A model generated the notes under the pieces. It ran no database searches, was not told the origin of the DNA, and worked only from the letters and a program-made list of their open reading frames with translations. Shown here one piece after another: positions 34,701-42,931 of a DNA stretch of 64,000 nucleotides. The position numbers and the translations under genes were made by a program. Source of the stretch: Gemmatimonadota bacterium (GTDB lineage Bacteria > Gemmatimonadota > Gemmatimonadetes > Gemmatimonadales > Gemmatimonadaceae). The DNA lies in assembly GCA_028287305.1 (NCBI GenBank), contig JAQBPX010000032.1:124001-188000 (forward strand), in the 5' to 3' direction. Position 1 is the first letter of the stretch. Every line of letters begins with the position of its first letter.

Positions 34701-36134
34701 CTATCCCGGCAGCACCAGCACAAACGTCGAACCCTCGGCCGACGAGCGCTCAAGTGTGAGGCGACCACCGTGCGCCTCGGCGATCCAGCGCGCGATCGAG
34801 AGGCCCAGGCCCGCGCCGGCGGGATGCGACTCGTCGCGCGTGCGCGCGGCGTCGGCCCGCACGAAGCGCTCGAACAGGTGTGGCTGCACTTCCAACGGGA
34901 TGCCGGGCCCGGTGTCGCTCACCTCGAGTCGATACCCCTCGGCGGCGCGCGTGAGGCGCAGCGAGATCGCGGTGCCGGGCGGCGAGTACTTGATCGCGTT
35001 GTCGAGCAGGTTGAGCACCAGCCGGTGCAGCAGCTCGTCGTCGCCGGTGAACGGCGATTCCTCCGCCAGCGCGAGCGCCACGCTCACGCCGCGCTCCTCG
35101 GCCAGGGTGCGGACGTTGCGCGCCACTTCGGCCACCAGGTCATCGAGGTAGAGTGGGGCGCGACGCAGCTCGATCTCGCCGGCGTCGGCGCGCGCGAGCA
35201 TGAAGAGGTCGTCCACCATGCGACGCATGCGACGTCCCGCGTCCCGCACGATGGTCAGCGCCTCCTCGTACTCGCCGGCGTTGCGCCCGGGGCGCGACAG
35301 CGCGAGGCTGGCCTCGTGCTGGATCACGGCGACCGGCGTGCGGAGCTCATGCGACGCATCCTCCATGAACTGTCGCTGCCGCGCGAAGGCCAGCTCGAGT
35401 CGCGCGAGCAGGTCGTTGATCACGGCCGCGAGCTGACCCACTTCGTCGCCCGGGTTCGACACGGGAAGGCGGTCGGAGAGGTTCGACGCGCCGATGCGCG
35501 CCGCATGCTCGCGCATGATGATCATGGGCTGCAGGCTGCGGCGCGCCAGCAGCCACCCACCCAGGCTGGCGAGGAGCAACGCCACGGGAATCGTGACGAG
35601 CATCGCGAGGCGCGCGGCGGCCAGCGTCTCCTCCTCCTCGTGCAGCGATGCGGCGGCGCCCACGACGAAGCGGCCGTCCGGCATCTGCACGCCGATGGTC
35701 ACCGCGCGATAGCCGCCCTCGGGATCGGGCAGCGACACCGCGCGTGAGCGCGTCGGCCAGTCCGCGGCGATCAGTCGGCCCAGCCGAGTCGCATCGAACG
35801 CCGCTTCAGGCGGCTCGTGTCGCGACGCGCGCGCGCGGGGAAGGCTGCTCGCCACCAGCGCGCCCGCCGAGTCGTACACGAAGAAGGTGATGTGCCGGAA
35901 CTGGAGCTCCTGCAGCACCTCCTGCGCGGCCTCGCGCGTGGTCGCGTGCTGCGGCCGCTCGGCGACCAGCTGGTACTGCAGGTCGGTCATCGCGTCGCGC
36001 ACCACCGAGTCGGTGCGCGCGCGGCTCGTCTCCAGCACGAAGGCGTACGCCCCTGCGGCAAGGAGCACGAGGAGCAGCGCGAGCACCGCGGTGTTCCAGA
36101 GCGCCAGGCGGGCCCGCACGGAGGCGAGCCTCAT
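34701..36134 (-). CDS. Sensor histidine kinase (HAMP, HisKA, HATPase)
   Basis: The protein has 477 residues: membrane helix about 10-34, a periplasmic sensor region about 35-172, a second helix about 175-197 (LAMLVTIPVALLLASLGGWL), and HAMP about 198-250. HisKA carries phospho-acceptor His262 in DASHELRTP. The ATPase domain has LNLLDNAIKYSPPG and DTGPGIP. Its ATG overlaps the response-regulator stop by four bases. The signal sensed is unknown. The partner regulator and the TonB receptor upstream suggest it may control envelope uptake, which is an inference from position. Confidence 0.94.
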   Translation of the reverse strand: MRLASVRARLALWNTAVLALLLVLLAAGAYAFVLETSRARTDSVVRDAMTDLQYQLVAERPQHATTREAAQEVLQELQFRHITFFVYDSAGALVASSLPRARASRHEPPEAAFDATRLGRLIAADWPTRSRAVSLPDPEGGYRAVTIGVQMPDGRFVVGAAASLHEEEETLAAARLAMLVTIPVALLLASLGGWLLARRSLQPMIIMREHAARIGASNLSDRLPVSNPGDEVGQLAAVINDLLARLELAFARQRQFMEDASHELRTPVAVIQHEASLALSRPGRNAGEYEEALTIVRDAGRRMRRMVDDLFMLARADAGEIELRRAPLYLDDLVAEVARNVRTLAEERGVSVALALAEESPFTGDDELLHRLVLNLLDNAIKYSPPGTAISLRLTRAAEGYRLEVSDTGPGIPLEVQPHLFERFVRADAARTRDESHPAGAGLGLSIARWIAEAHGGRLTLERSSAEGSTFVLVLPG

Positions 36135-36847
36135 TCCTCGTCGGCGTCGAACGGCGGCTCGCCCGCGGTGCTCGTGCCAAGATCGGCGAGCATGTAGCCG
36201 GCGCGCCGGCGCGTGTGGATGAGCGGCCGCGCGCCCCCCTCGTCCACCTTGCGACGCAACCGGCCGAGGCAGACCTCGAGCGTGTTGGAGAACGGATCGT
36301 GATTGCCGTCCCAGACGTGCGCGGAGATGTCGGCGCGACTCACTACTGCGCCGGCGCGATGCGCGAGGAACTCGAGCATTGCGTACTCCTTGCTCGTGAG
36401 CGGCAGCGGGCGGCCGGCGCGCGTGGCCACCTGGCTCCTCGTGTCCACGGTGAGGTCGCCGACGGTGATCACCTGCGGCGACATGGCGGGCTGGCGCCGG
36501 TGCAGCGCCCGCAGCCGCGCCAGCAGCTCCTCGAACTCGAAGGGCTTCGTGAGGTAGTCGTCGGCGCCCGCGTCGAGCCCCTCCACCTTGTCGCCGAGGC
36601 GATCGCGGGCCGTGAGCATGAGGATCGGCGCGCGCACGTCGCGGGCGCGAAGGGCGCGCGCGACGTCGAAGCCATCACGCCCCGGAAGCATCACGTCCAG
36701 GATGATCGCGTCGTACTCGTGCAGCACGCCCTGGATCACGGCGCTCTCCCCGTCCGCCACGTGATCGACGGCGTGCGTGCGCTCGCGCAATCCCTTCACG
36801 AGGGATCGCGCGAGGAGGGTGTCGTCCTCAGCGACGAGGATGCGCAT
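36131..36847 (-). CDS. OmpR/PhoB-family response regulator
   Basis: The protein has 238 residues. The receiver domain has the acidic pair in VAEDD, phospho-acceptor Asp51 in IILDVMLPGRDG, and the switch lysine in DYLTKPF. The C-terminal winged helix (about 125-225) contains LPLTSKEYAMLEFLAHRAG and RRKVDEGG...IHTRRRAGYML, typical of OmpR-type DNA binding. An acidic tail follows. It is paired with the kinase just downstream, and it lies 14 bases after a TonB receptor gene on the same strand, so all three may be co-transcribed. Confidence 0.95.
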   Translation of the reverse strand: MRILVAEDDTLLARSLVKGLRERTHAVDHVADGESAVIQGVLHEYDAIILDVMLPGRDGFDVARALRARDVRAPILMLTARDRLGDKVEGLDAGADDYLTKPFEFEELLARLRALHRRQPAMSPQVITVGDLTVDTRSQVATRAGRPLPLTSKEYAMLEFLAHRAGAVVSRADISAHVWDGNHDPFSNTLEVCLGRLRRKVDEGGARPLIHTRRRAGYMLADLGTSTAGEPPFDADEE

Positions 36848-36861
36848 CGGTCATCGCGTCG

Positions 36862-39309
36862 TCATCCCGGCGGAAGGCCGCCGCCACCCTGGTCGCCGCC
36901 CTGGTCGCGCAGCTTCTCCTCCTCGGGGGGCTTGCCGAAGTTCCACGTCACGCTGAGCAGCAGGCTGCGATCGATGCGCCGCCGGTTCGAGACCTGGATG
37001 AAGCGCGGGTCATTCGTCGTGAACTTCTCGACCGAGGTGTTGAACGGGTCGATCACGCGCAGCGTGAGGTTGAGGCGGTCGTCCATCATCTTCTGTCGCG
37101 CCGCCAGGTTGAAGCGCGTGCGGCTCGCGTTGCGCCCCTGTTCCACCGTGGTCGGCGCCTGGTAGAAGAAGATGGACTGCAGGTCGAAGCCCTTCGACAC
37201 GCGCAGCGAGGCGTTCGTGCGGGCGGTCCAGCCGAAGGTGTGCGCCGACAGCCCCGGGGAGAGGTTGGCCGCGTTGCTCTCCTGGCGGAAGGCGCTGGCG
37301 CCCATGAAGCCGCTCAGGCGGCCCCCGTGCAGCGCCACCGTGGCGTCGGTGCCGTAGGAGTTGGAGGTGGCGACGTTGGCGAAGGTGCGCGTCGTGACCC
37401 CGAGGGTGTCGATCGAGCGGATGGTGCGCACGGCGTCGATCGTGTGGCGGAAGAAGGGCGTGAGCTGCATGGTGACGCGGTCGCCGCTGCGCTGCAGGCC
37501 GAGCTCGATCGCGCGGATGTACTCCGGCTTCAGGTTCGGGTTGCCGCGCGACACGTTGAGCGGGTCCAGGAAGTGGAGCGTGGGATCGATGACGTCGGTG
37601 TCGTCGGGGCGCCGGATGCGCGTGGAGTAGCTGAGCTTCACCTGGCGGGTGTCGTCGAAGTTGAAGAGCACCAGGCCGCTCGGAAAGAGGCTGTTGTAGT
37701 TGTTGTCGTAGGTCGCCCCCTTCGAGTTCAGGTGGAACTGCGTCGTCGCCCGCTCGGCGCGGAGCCCGCCCTGGAGCACGAAGCGGCCGAGCTGCGACAC
37801 GAGCATGCCGTAGGCGGCGTTCACGTCCTGGGCATACGTGAAGTCGCTGATGCGGGAGGTGTCGGGGAAGTACGCGGCGCGCGTCGTGTCGAGCACGCGC
37901 GTGTCGAGCGTGGTGTGGAAGCGCTGCATCGAGCCCTTGTAGCCCGTCTCGAGGCGCATCACGCTGGAGAGCGGGCGCGCGTAGTCCACCTTCAACGTGC
38001 CGTCGCTCGGGCGATCCCAGGCGGTGCGTGACTCACGCGTGGCCTGGCCCATCGGTGCCCCATCCAAGGTGAGCCGGCGGGCGGTGAAGTCCACCGGTCC
38101 GCCCTCCGTCGAGTGCGCGAAGCGCAGCTCGCTCGTGAGCTTGTGCTGCTGGCCCGCGAACGAGTGCTTGTAGCCAAGGGTGGACTCGAACTCGGTCTCG
38201 TGGTTCACGTTGCTGCTGTAGCGATCGCTGAGGCCGGTGAGGGCGCGGGCGCTGTTGAGGTCCCGGTAGAGGATGCCGTTGGTCTCGTCCTCCTTCCGCG
38301 TGGTGAACAGCATCTCGGCCGACAGCTCGTCGTGCTTCGCCAGCTCGTACGTCGCACTGCCGGTGAAGCTGTGCGCCATCGGCACCTGCGTGCGGCGCGA
38401 GCTCTCGTCCAGGTAGGTGACCGGGGTGAGGTAGAGGTTGTCGCGGTAGAGGGCCTCGGTGCGCGGGCGGTTGTCGCGCAGGAATCCGTAGCTGCCGAAG
38501 AGCGTCAGGGGTCCCTTCTGCGTGCCTGCGTTCGCACCGATTTCGGCGTGCGCATTGGTGGCGCCCGCCACCGTGAGCGCACCGCTGGTGCCTGCGTCGC
38601 TCTCCTGCTTGAGCACGATGTTGATGATGCCGGCCACGCCCTCGGGGTCGTCCTTGGCCGACGGGTTCGGGATCACCTCGATCTTCGCCACCATGTTCGC
38701 CGGGAGCTGCGACAGGAAGTTGCCGAGCTGCGCGGGCTTCATCGGGCTCGGGCGGCCGTTGATCTGCACGGTGACGCCCGAGTTGCCGCGGAGGCTCACC
38801 ACGTTGTCGATGTCCACGTCCACGCTGGGCACGTTGCGCAGCACGTCGAGCGCGTTGCCGCCCTTGGTGGAGGGCATGTCACGCACGACATAGGTGTTGC
38901 GATCGGGATTGAGCTGCACGTCCTTCGTCTGTCCGCCGGTGACCACCAGCTTCTCGAGCTGGACGGTGGAGGCGGCCAGCGCCACCGTGCCCAGGTCGAG
39001 GATCGGCGTTGCGGTGGAGAGCACGGCGGGCAGGAGGCGGGGAGCGTACCCGAGGGAGCGAACGCGGACGCGATACGTGCCGAGTGCCAGGCCGGTGATC
39101 CGGAAGGCGCCATCGGCCGCCGCGTTCGCGCGCCCGCGGATGGTGGAATCGGCCCCGCGGGTGAGCTCGATGACCGCGTTCGGCAGGGGCCGCTTGCTGG
39201 CGCCATTTACCACCACGCCGTGAAGTTCGCCGGGAGCGGCCGCCTGCGCCGAGAGGCTGGCGGTCGTGAATGAAACGGCCGTGAGGGCCGCGAGAAGTGC
39301 TCGAATCAA
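36862..39309 (-). CDS. TonB-dependent receptor, outer-membrane beta-barrel family 3 type
   Basis: The protein has 815 residues from a TTG that starts a signal peptide (cleavage near LSAQAAA). A carboxypeptidase-regulatory-like domain (about 28-115, GVVVNGASKRPLPNAVIEL) is followed by a plug with VDVDIDNVVSLRGNSGVTVQINGRPSP and IEVIPNPSAKDDPEGVAGIINIVLK, and a barrel with RIRRPDDTDVIDP...LKPEYIRAIELG. The last 25 residues are Gly/Asp/Gln-rich (GGDQGGGGLPPG) rather than ending in a phenylalanine strand. The ligand is unknown. It is the first gene of the run that continues with the two-component system. Confidence 0.9.
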   Translation of the reverse strand: MIRALLAALTAVSFTTASLSAQAAAPGELHGVVVNGASKRPLPNAVIELTRGADSTIRGRANAAADGAFRITGLALGTYRVRVRSLGYAPRLLPAVLSTATPILDLGTVALAASTVQLEKLVVTGGQTKDVQLNPDRNTYVVRDMPSTKGGNALDVLRNVPSVDVDIDNVVSLRGNSGVTVQINGRPSPMKPAQLGNFLSQLPANMVAKIEVIPNPSAKDDPEGVAGIINIVLKQESDAGTSGALTVAGATNAHAEIGANAGTQKGPLTLFGSYGFLRDNRPRTEALYRDNLYLTPVTYLDESSRRTQVPMAHSFTGSATYELAKHDELSAEMLFTTRKEDETNGILYRDLNSARALTGLSDRYSSNVNHETEFESTLGYKHSFAGQQHKLTSELRFAHSTEGGPVDFTARRLTLDGAPMGQATRESRTAWDRPSDGTLKVDYARPLSSVMRLETGYKGSMQRFHTTLDTRVLDTTRAAYFPDTSRISDFTYAQDVNAAYGMLVSQLGRFVLQGGLRAERATTQFHLNSKGATYDNNYNSLFPSGLVLFNFDDTRQVKLSYSTRIRRPDDTDVIDPTLHFLDPLNVSRGNPNLKPEYIRAIELGLQRSGDRVTMQLTPFFRHTIDAVRTIRSIDTLGVTTRTFANVATSNSYGTDATVALHGGRLSGFMGASAFRQESNAANLSPGLSAHTFGWTARTNASLRVSKGFDLQSIFFYQAPTTVEQGRNASRTRFNLAARQKMMDDRLNLTLRVIDPFNTSVEKFTTNDPRFIQVSNRRRIDRSLLLSVTWNFGKPPEEEKLRDQGGDQGGGGLPPG

Positions 39310-39474
39310 GGGATGGTCAGGTTCAGGTGTGGCAGCAAGCTGGGTGCGGTCGCCTGACGGGCCGATGACACTGCCCAGTTCGACGGCCTAGCGCCTTTCT
39401 TGCGCGATGGTGCGCCGAACCCCAGAGTTCGGGGAAGGCAGGCAGTCATCACACCCCTCACGAGGGCGGAATCC

Positions 39475-39867
39475 ATGCGTGTCACCCGGGCCCCCTTCAT
39501 CCTGCTCGCCGCGGCGCTCTGCCTCGGCGGCTGTGCCTCGTCGCGCCGCACCGGTGGACCGAGGGAGGGCGATCGCAACGTGATCACGCAGGACCAGATG
39601 CTCAGCCGCCACTTCCCGACCGTGTTCGAGGCCGTGCAGGCCATCCACGCGAACTGGCTCACGGAGAAGGGAACCGACAGCTTCACCAAGCCCACGCCGG
39701 TGCTCGTCTACCTGGACGACATGAAGGTCGGCCCGGTGGAATCGCTGCGGAACATCCGAGTGGAAGAGGTCAGCTGGGTGACGTACATCGACGGCGTGGC
39801 CGCCAGCGCGCGATGGGGAATGGGACACAGCCAGGGCGTGATCTTCCTGTCCTCACGCCCTCGCTGA
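39475..39867 (+). CDS. Small lipoprotein resembling a free-standing TonB-receptor plug
   Basis: The protein has 130 residues. The ATG at 39475 has GGCGGA upstream and opens a lipoprotein signal (FILLAAALCLGGCASS, lipobox LGGC). The C-terminal 60 residues read TPVLVYLDDMKVG, ESLRNIRVEEVSWVTYI and the end MGHSQGVIFLSS. This follows the plug pattern of TonB receptors (VxxDGxxxG, IESIEVLxxxxAxxxYG, GVIxITT) but no barrel follows. It may be a periplasmic partner or regulator of a receptor. It is divergent from the receptor at 36862-39309. Confidence 0.75.
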   Translation: MRVTRAPFILLAAALCLGGCASSRRTGGPREGDRNVITQDQMLSRHFPTVFEAVQAIHANWLTEKGTDSFTKPTPVLVYLDDMKVGPVESLRNIRVEEVSWVTYIDGVAASARWGMGHSQGVIFLSSRPR

Positions 39868-39876
39868 GTCTCGGCG

Positions 39877-42240
39877 CTACGGCTTCTTCTTCGCCGGCGC
39901 GGCTGGCGCTGCAGCCGCCGGCGCCTTGCCCGAGGGAAGCGTGGCGCTGGCAGTGGAGTCCGCCGGCGCGGTGAACAGCGGGGACTGGGCCTGCGGCTGG
40001 TCCATCTGCGCCACCAGGTCACCGAGGTTCACGGCCTGCGCGACCTGCTTCGAGAGCGACATCACGCTCTTCGCCCCGTTGGCGTCGCCCGTGAGCTTGA
40101 GCGCCTCACCCAGCTGCAGCCCCGTGGCGATGTAGAGGTAGGGGATGCCCACCGAGGGACGGTCGATCCAGTCGCCCGTCTTCACCACCGACTTGTGGCC
40201 GACGAAGACATCGTTCCAGAGTGACTTCGTGCGTCCCACGTCGAGCCATCCGTCGCCCTGCACGTAGAGCGTGTCCTTCCCCTGCGACGTGGGCGGCACG
40301 AAGACCTTCGCCGCCAGTCCCTGCGTGATCACGTAGTCGCCGAGCCCGAGCTGGCGCGCGTAGCTGCCACTCGTGCGGCTGAAGTAGATCGGGCGCGCGG
40401 GCCACGCATCGGCGATCATGCGGAGGACGAAGATGTCCGCGCGCTGCATCGCCTGCTGCGAGAAGTTCTTGGGATCGATGGTCGCCGTGATGCGCCCGTC
40501 CGGCGTGCGGAAGAGCATCGGCTTGTCGAGCATGACGTACGGCGGCACCGAGTCCGCCTGGTCGAGCGTCATGTTGAGGGGCACGGACTTGGGCTTCACC
40601 CAGGCCTGTCCGCGATAGATCGCGGGCCCGGCAGCTGCATCGTACTCGTACACCGGGCGACGCAGGAGCTGTCGCGTGTACCAGTCGGTGTTGAGCAGCG
40701 ACGTGTTCGCCACGACGACATCCTTGCGGATGCCCTCGACTTCCTGCGCGTACCAGAGCGGGAAGGTGTCGTTGTCGCCGACCGTCACCACCACGCCGTA
40801 GGGCTCGACCGACATCAGCAGGTCATGCGCGAAGTCGCGCGTGTCCGTGTGGCCGGCTCGTGACGCCTGCTTCCAGTTGGCGAAGAGCGGCACGAGCGCG
40901 AGCAGCAGGATGGGCGATCCCATCAGCCAGCTCCGCTTCGGCGGCACCTCGATCACCTCTCGGCCCACCGTCACGTTCTCGGTGCCGACCATCGCGGCGA
41001 TGGTCTCCCAGACGTAGAGCAGGCCCAGGCCAGCCCACACGCCCCACGCCGAGAAGCTCCAGAGGTAGAAGTAGTCCCGGTCGCGCACCTCGCGCGCCAC
41101 GGTGTCCCCCAGTTCGGGGCTCTGCGAGTAGCCGTACTTGAAGTTCAGGTAGTAGATGAGCACGAGCGATGTCGTGAACATCAGCGACCCGAAATACCAG
41201 AAGCTTCGCCGGTCTCGCCTGAAGTGGACGTACCCGCCGAAGAGGCCGAGCGCGAGGAAGACGGCCGCAAGCACGGCCTGCGGGACCGGGGCGACGCCAT
41301 GCGCGTCGCGCATCCACTGCCACTTGAAGTACAGCCACCACATGCCCACCTGCGCGCTGAGTGGCGCCTGGCGTTCCGCGAGGTCGGGCTTGCCGTACTG
41401 CCCGCGGTTGAAGTTGTACATGAACGCGTCGTACGTGCCCTTGCTGAAGGTGCAATCCATCTTCAGCTCGGTGCGGCACGCGGTCGGCTCGCCCTCGTTG
41501 AGCGCCGGGAAGTGCGCGGCGCGAATCGGTTGCGTCGCAAAGGGCGTGATGCCGAACAGCAGCGCGGCGACGCAGGCGATGAGCAGCTTCCATCGCAGCG
41601 CGGTGGCGGGACGCACGATCAGCACGGCGAGGCCCACGGCCGGCGCGGCGAGCATGCCGCCCATGTGGTTCGAGTAGCCGAGGCCGAGCAGGTAGGCGAC
41701 CAGCACCAGGATGCGGTCGGAGCGCGGGCCATCCGGATCGTCGGACCAGCGGATCATCAGCCACGAGATGATGGCGATGCCCACGAGCGACACGGTGTAC
41801 ACCTTCTCGTTCACCACGCTCTGGTTCCAGACCGTGAAGGCGGTGGCCCCGATCACTGCCGTGACCACGCCGCCCAGCACGCGCTGCCAGCGCTCGGCGA
41901 ACCAGCCGACGAGCACGCGCTCGGTGATGAGGAACCACATCCCCGCCGACGTCGCGCTGCAGAGCGCGGCGAAGAAGTTGATGCGCACCGCCACGTTGGA
42001 CCCGATCGGGATCATGGCGAACACGCGCCCGATGATCACGAAGAGCGGGTTGCCCGGCGGGTGCGGCAGGCCGAGGGTGTAGGCCGCGGTGATGTACTCG
42101 CTCGTGTCCCACATCGCGGTGGACGGGGCGAGCGTGAGCAGGTAGAGGAGCAGTACGCCGAGCGAGACCAGGAGGGCCGCCAGGTAGGACGGGCGGTCAT
42201 CGTGTGCTACGGTAGTGGCTTGCGCCGAAGTCGTCGCCAT
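39877..42240 (-). CDS. DUF2723 multispanning membrane protein
   Basis: The protein has 787 residues. The first 500 contain about ten membrane helices. The DUF2723 signature is clear near the N-terminus: LAPSTAMWDTSEYITAAYTLGLPHPPGNPLF, with the acidic WDTSEY and HPPGNP motifs resembling glycosyltransferase family 39 (protein O-mannosyltransferase) active-site loops. A soluble periplasmic part of about 270 residues follows (with GDNDTFPLWYAQEVEGIRKDV), ending in an Ala/Pro/Lys tail. A role in lipid-linked sugar transfer to proteins is inferred from the fold. It is convergent with the plug-like lipoprotein gene. Confidence 0.85.
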   Translation of the reverse strand: MATTSAQATTVAHDDRPSYLAALLVSLGVLLLYLLTLAPSTAMWDTSEYITAAYTLGLPHPPGNPLFVIIGRVFAMIPIGSNVAVRINFFAALCSATSAGMWFLITERVLVGWFAERWQRVLGGVVTAVIGATAFTVWNQSVVNEKVYTVSLVGIAIISWLMIRWSDDPDGPRSDRILVLVAYLLGLGYSNHMGGMLAAPAVGLAVLIVRPATALRWKLLIACVAALLFGITPFATQPIRAAHFPALNEGEPTACRTELKMDCTFSKGTYDAFMYNFNRGQYGKPDLAERQAPLSAQVGMWWLYFKWQWMRDAHGVAPVPQAVLAAVFLALGLFGGYVHFRRDRRSFWYFGSLMFTTSLVLIYYLNFKYGYSQSPELGDTVAREVRDRDYFYLWSFSAWGVWAGLGLLYVWETIAAMVGTENVTVGREVIEVPPKRSWLMGSPILLLALVPLFANWKQASRAGHTDTRDFAHDLLMSVEPYGVVVTVGDNDTFPLWYAQEVEGIRKDVVVANTSLLNTDWYTRQLLRRPVYEYDAAAGPAIYRGQAWVKPKSVPLNMTLDQADSVPPYVMLDKPMLFRTPDGRITATIDPKNFSQQAMQRADIFVLRMIADAWPARPIYFSRTSGSYARQLGLGDYVITQGLAAKVFVPPTSQGKDTLYVQGDGWLDVGRTKSLWNDVFVGHKSVVKTGDWIDRPSVGIPYLYIATGLQLGEALKLTGDANGAKSVMSLSKQVAQAVNLGDLVAQMDQPQAQSPLFTAPADSTASATLPSGKAPAAAAPAAPAKKKP

Positions 42241-42350
42241 TGCGTGCGCGGGGATGTACGGATGGGCGTGCTAGCGGAAACGGGAAAGATGGGCCCCGGG
42301 GGGCGGGGCGGGTAGTGAGCGAGGCGTGCGAAAGTTGTGGGGGCGACCTG

Positions 42351-42931
42351 GCGGCCGACTGCGGCCGACTGCGGCCGACTGATGGCCCGTGGGCCCGTGG
42401 GCCCGTAGGCTCCGGACTTTTCATGGGGGGTGCGGCGGGATGGTTATTCTCGCCCTGTGCTGCGCGCCCATGATGGGCGATGCGAAATCCCGAGAACCTT
42501 CGCGTCTACCAGCAGGCGTTGGCACTGGCCATCGAGCTTGGGCCGATCACTCGGCAATTTCCCGAGGACCTCGATTTCATCGTCCCCCAGGTTCGTACTG
42601 CGGCGAACTCGATCCACGCGAGCATCGCGGAGGGCATGAAGCGGGGAACGGAACCCGACAAGGCGCGCTTTCTCGACATCGCGAACGGAAGTACGTCGGA
42701 GCTTCGCAGCCACCTGCTCGAGGTGCGCGGCACGGTCCCCAACGCAGTGCGAGTCGAGTGGGCTCAGGCCGAATGCGAATCGATCAGCCGCCAGCTCTCC
42801 GCACTCATCGTGAGCATCCGCGGCCGCCGCAGTAGCGATGACGATCGCGTCAAATAAAAAGTCCTGAGCCTACCGGCCTACGGGCCTACGGGCCATCAGT
42901 CAGCCGCCGTTAGCCGCCATCGGCCGACTAG
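42351..42931. mobile_element. 581-bp element: four-helix-bundle gene between long imperfect inverted repeats
   Basis: The left arm (42351-42421) starts with three tandem GCGGCCGACT decamers, then GATGGCCCGT, repeated GGGCCCGT words, GTAGGCTC and GGACTTTT. The right arm (42856-42931), read on the minus strand, gives the same order: related decamers, TGATGGCCCGT, AGGCCCGT words, GTAGGCTCAGGACTTTTT. The only gene inside is the 125-residue protein at 42480-42857. The right arm fills the whole gap to purH and covers its stop codon. Calling it mobile is an inference; no transposase or target duplication is seen. Confidence 0.6.
42480..42857 (+). CDS. Four-helix-bundle protein (S23 / 23S rRNA intervening-sequence protein family)
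   Basis: The protein has 125 residues. It shows the family pattern LRVYQQALALAIELGPITRQFP, VPQVRTAANSIHASIAEGMKRG and FLDIANGSTSELRSHLLEV, four amphipathic helices as in intervening-sequence proteins and the related Avd accessory protein of diversity-generating retroelements. The biochemical role of stand-alone members is unknown; binding of structured nucleic acid is suspected. The 13-base palindrome GCCCATGATGGGC ends two bases before the ATG. Codons ending in T or A are more frequent than in neighbouring genes, a hint of transfer. It is the only gene inside the inverted-repeat element. Confidence 0.9.
   Translation: MRNPENLRVYQQALALAIELGPITRQFPEDLDFIVPQVRTAANSIHASIAEGMKRGTEPDKARFLDIANGSTSELRSHLLEVRGTVPNAVRVEWAQAECESISRQLSALIVSIRGRRSSDDDRVK

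Noticed and set aside
34310-34768. Open frames crossing the tRNA-Ser genes and inverted-repeat element
   Set aside because: They translate tRNA sequence and both repeat arms on both strands, lack ribosome binding sites, and share no similarity to known proteins.
42351-42380. Three tandem decamers considered as a CRISPR or simple tandem repeat
   Set aside because: There are no spacers between the copies and an inverted partner array exists at the other end of the four-helix-bundle gene.
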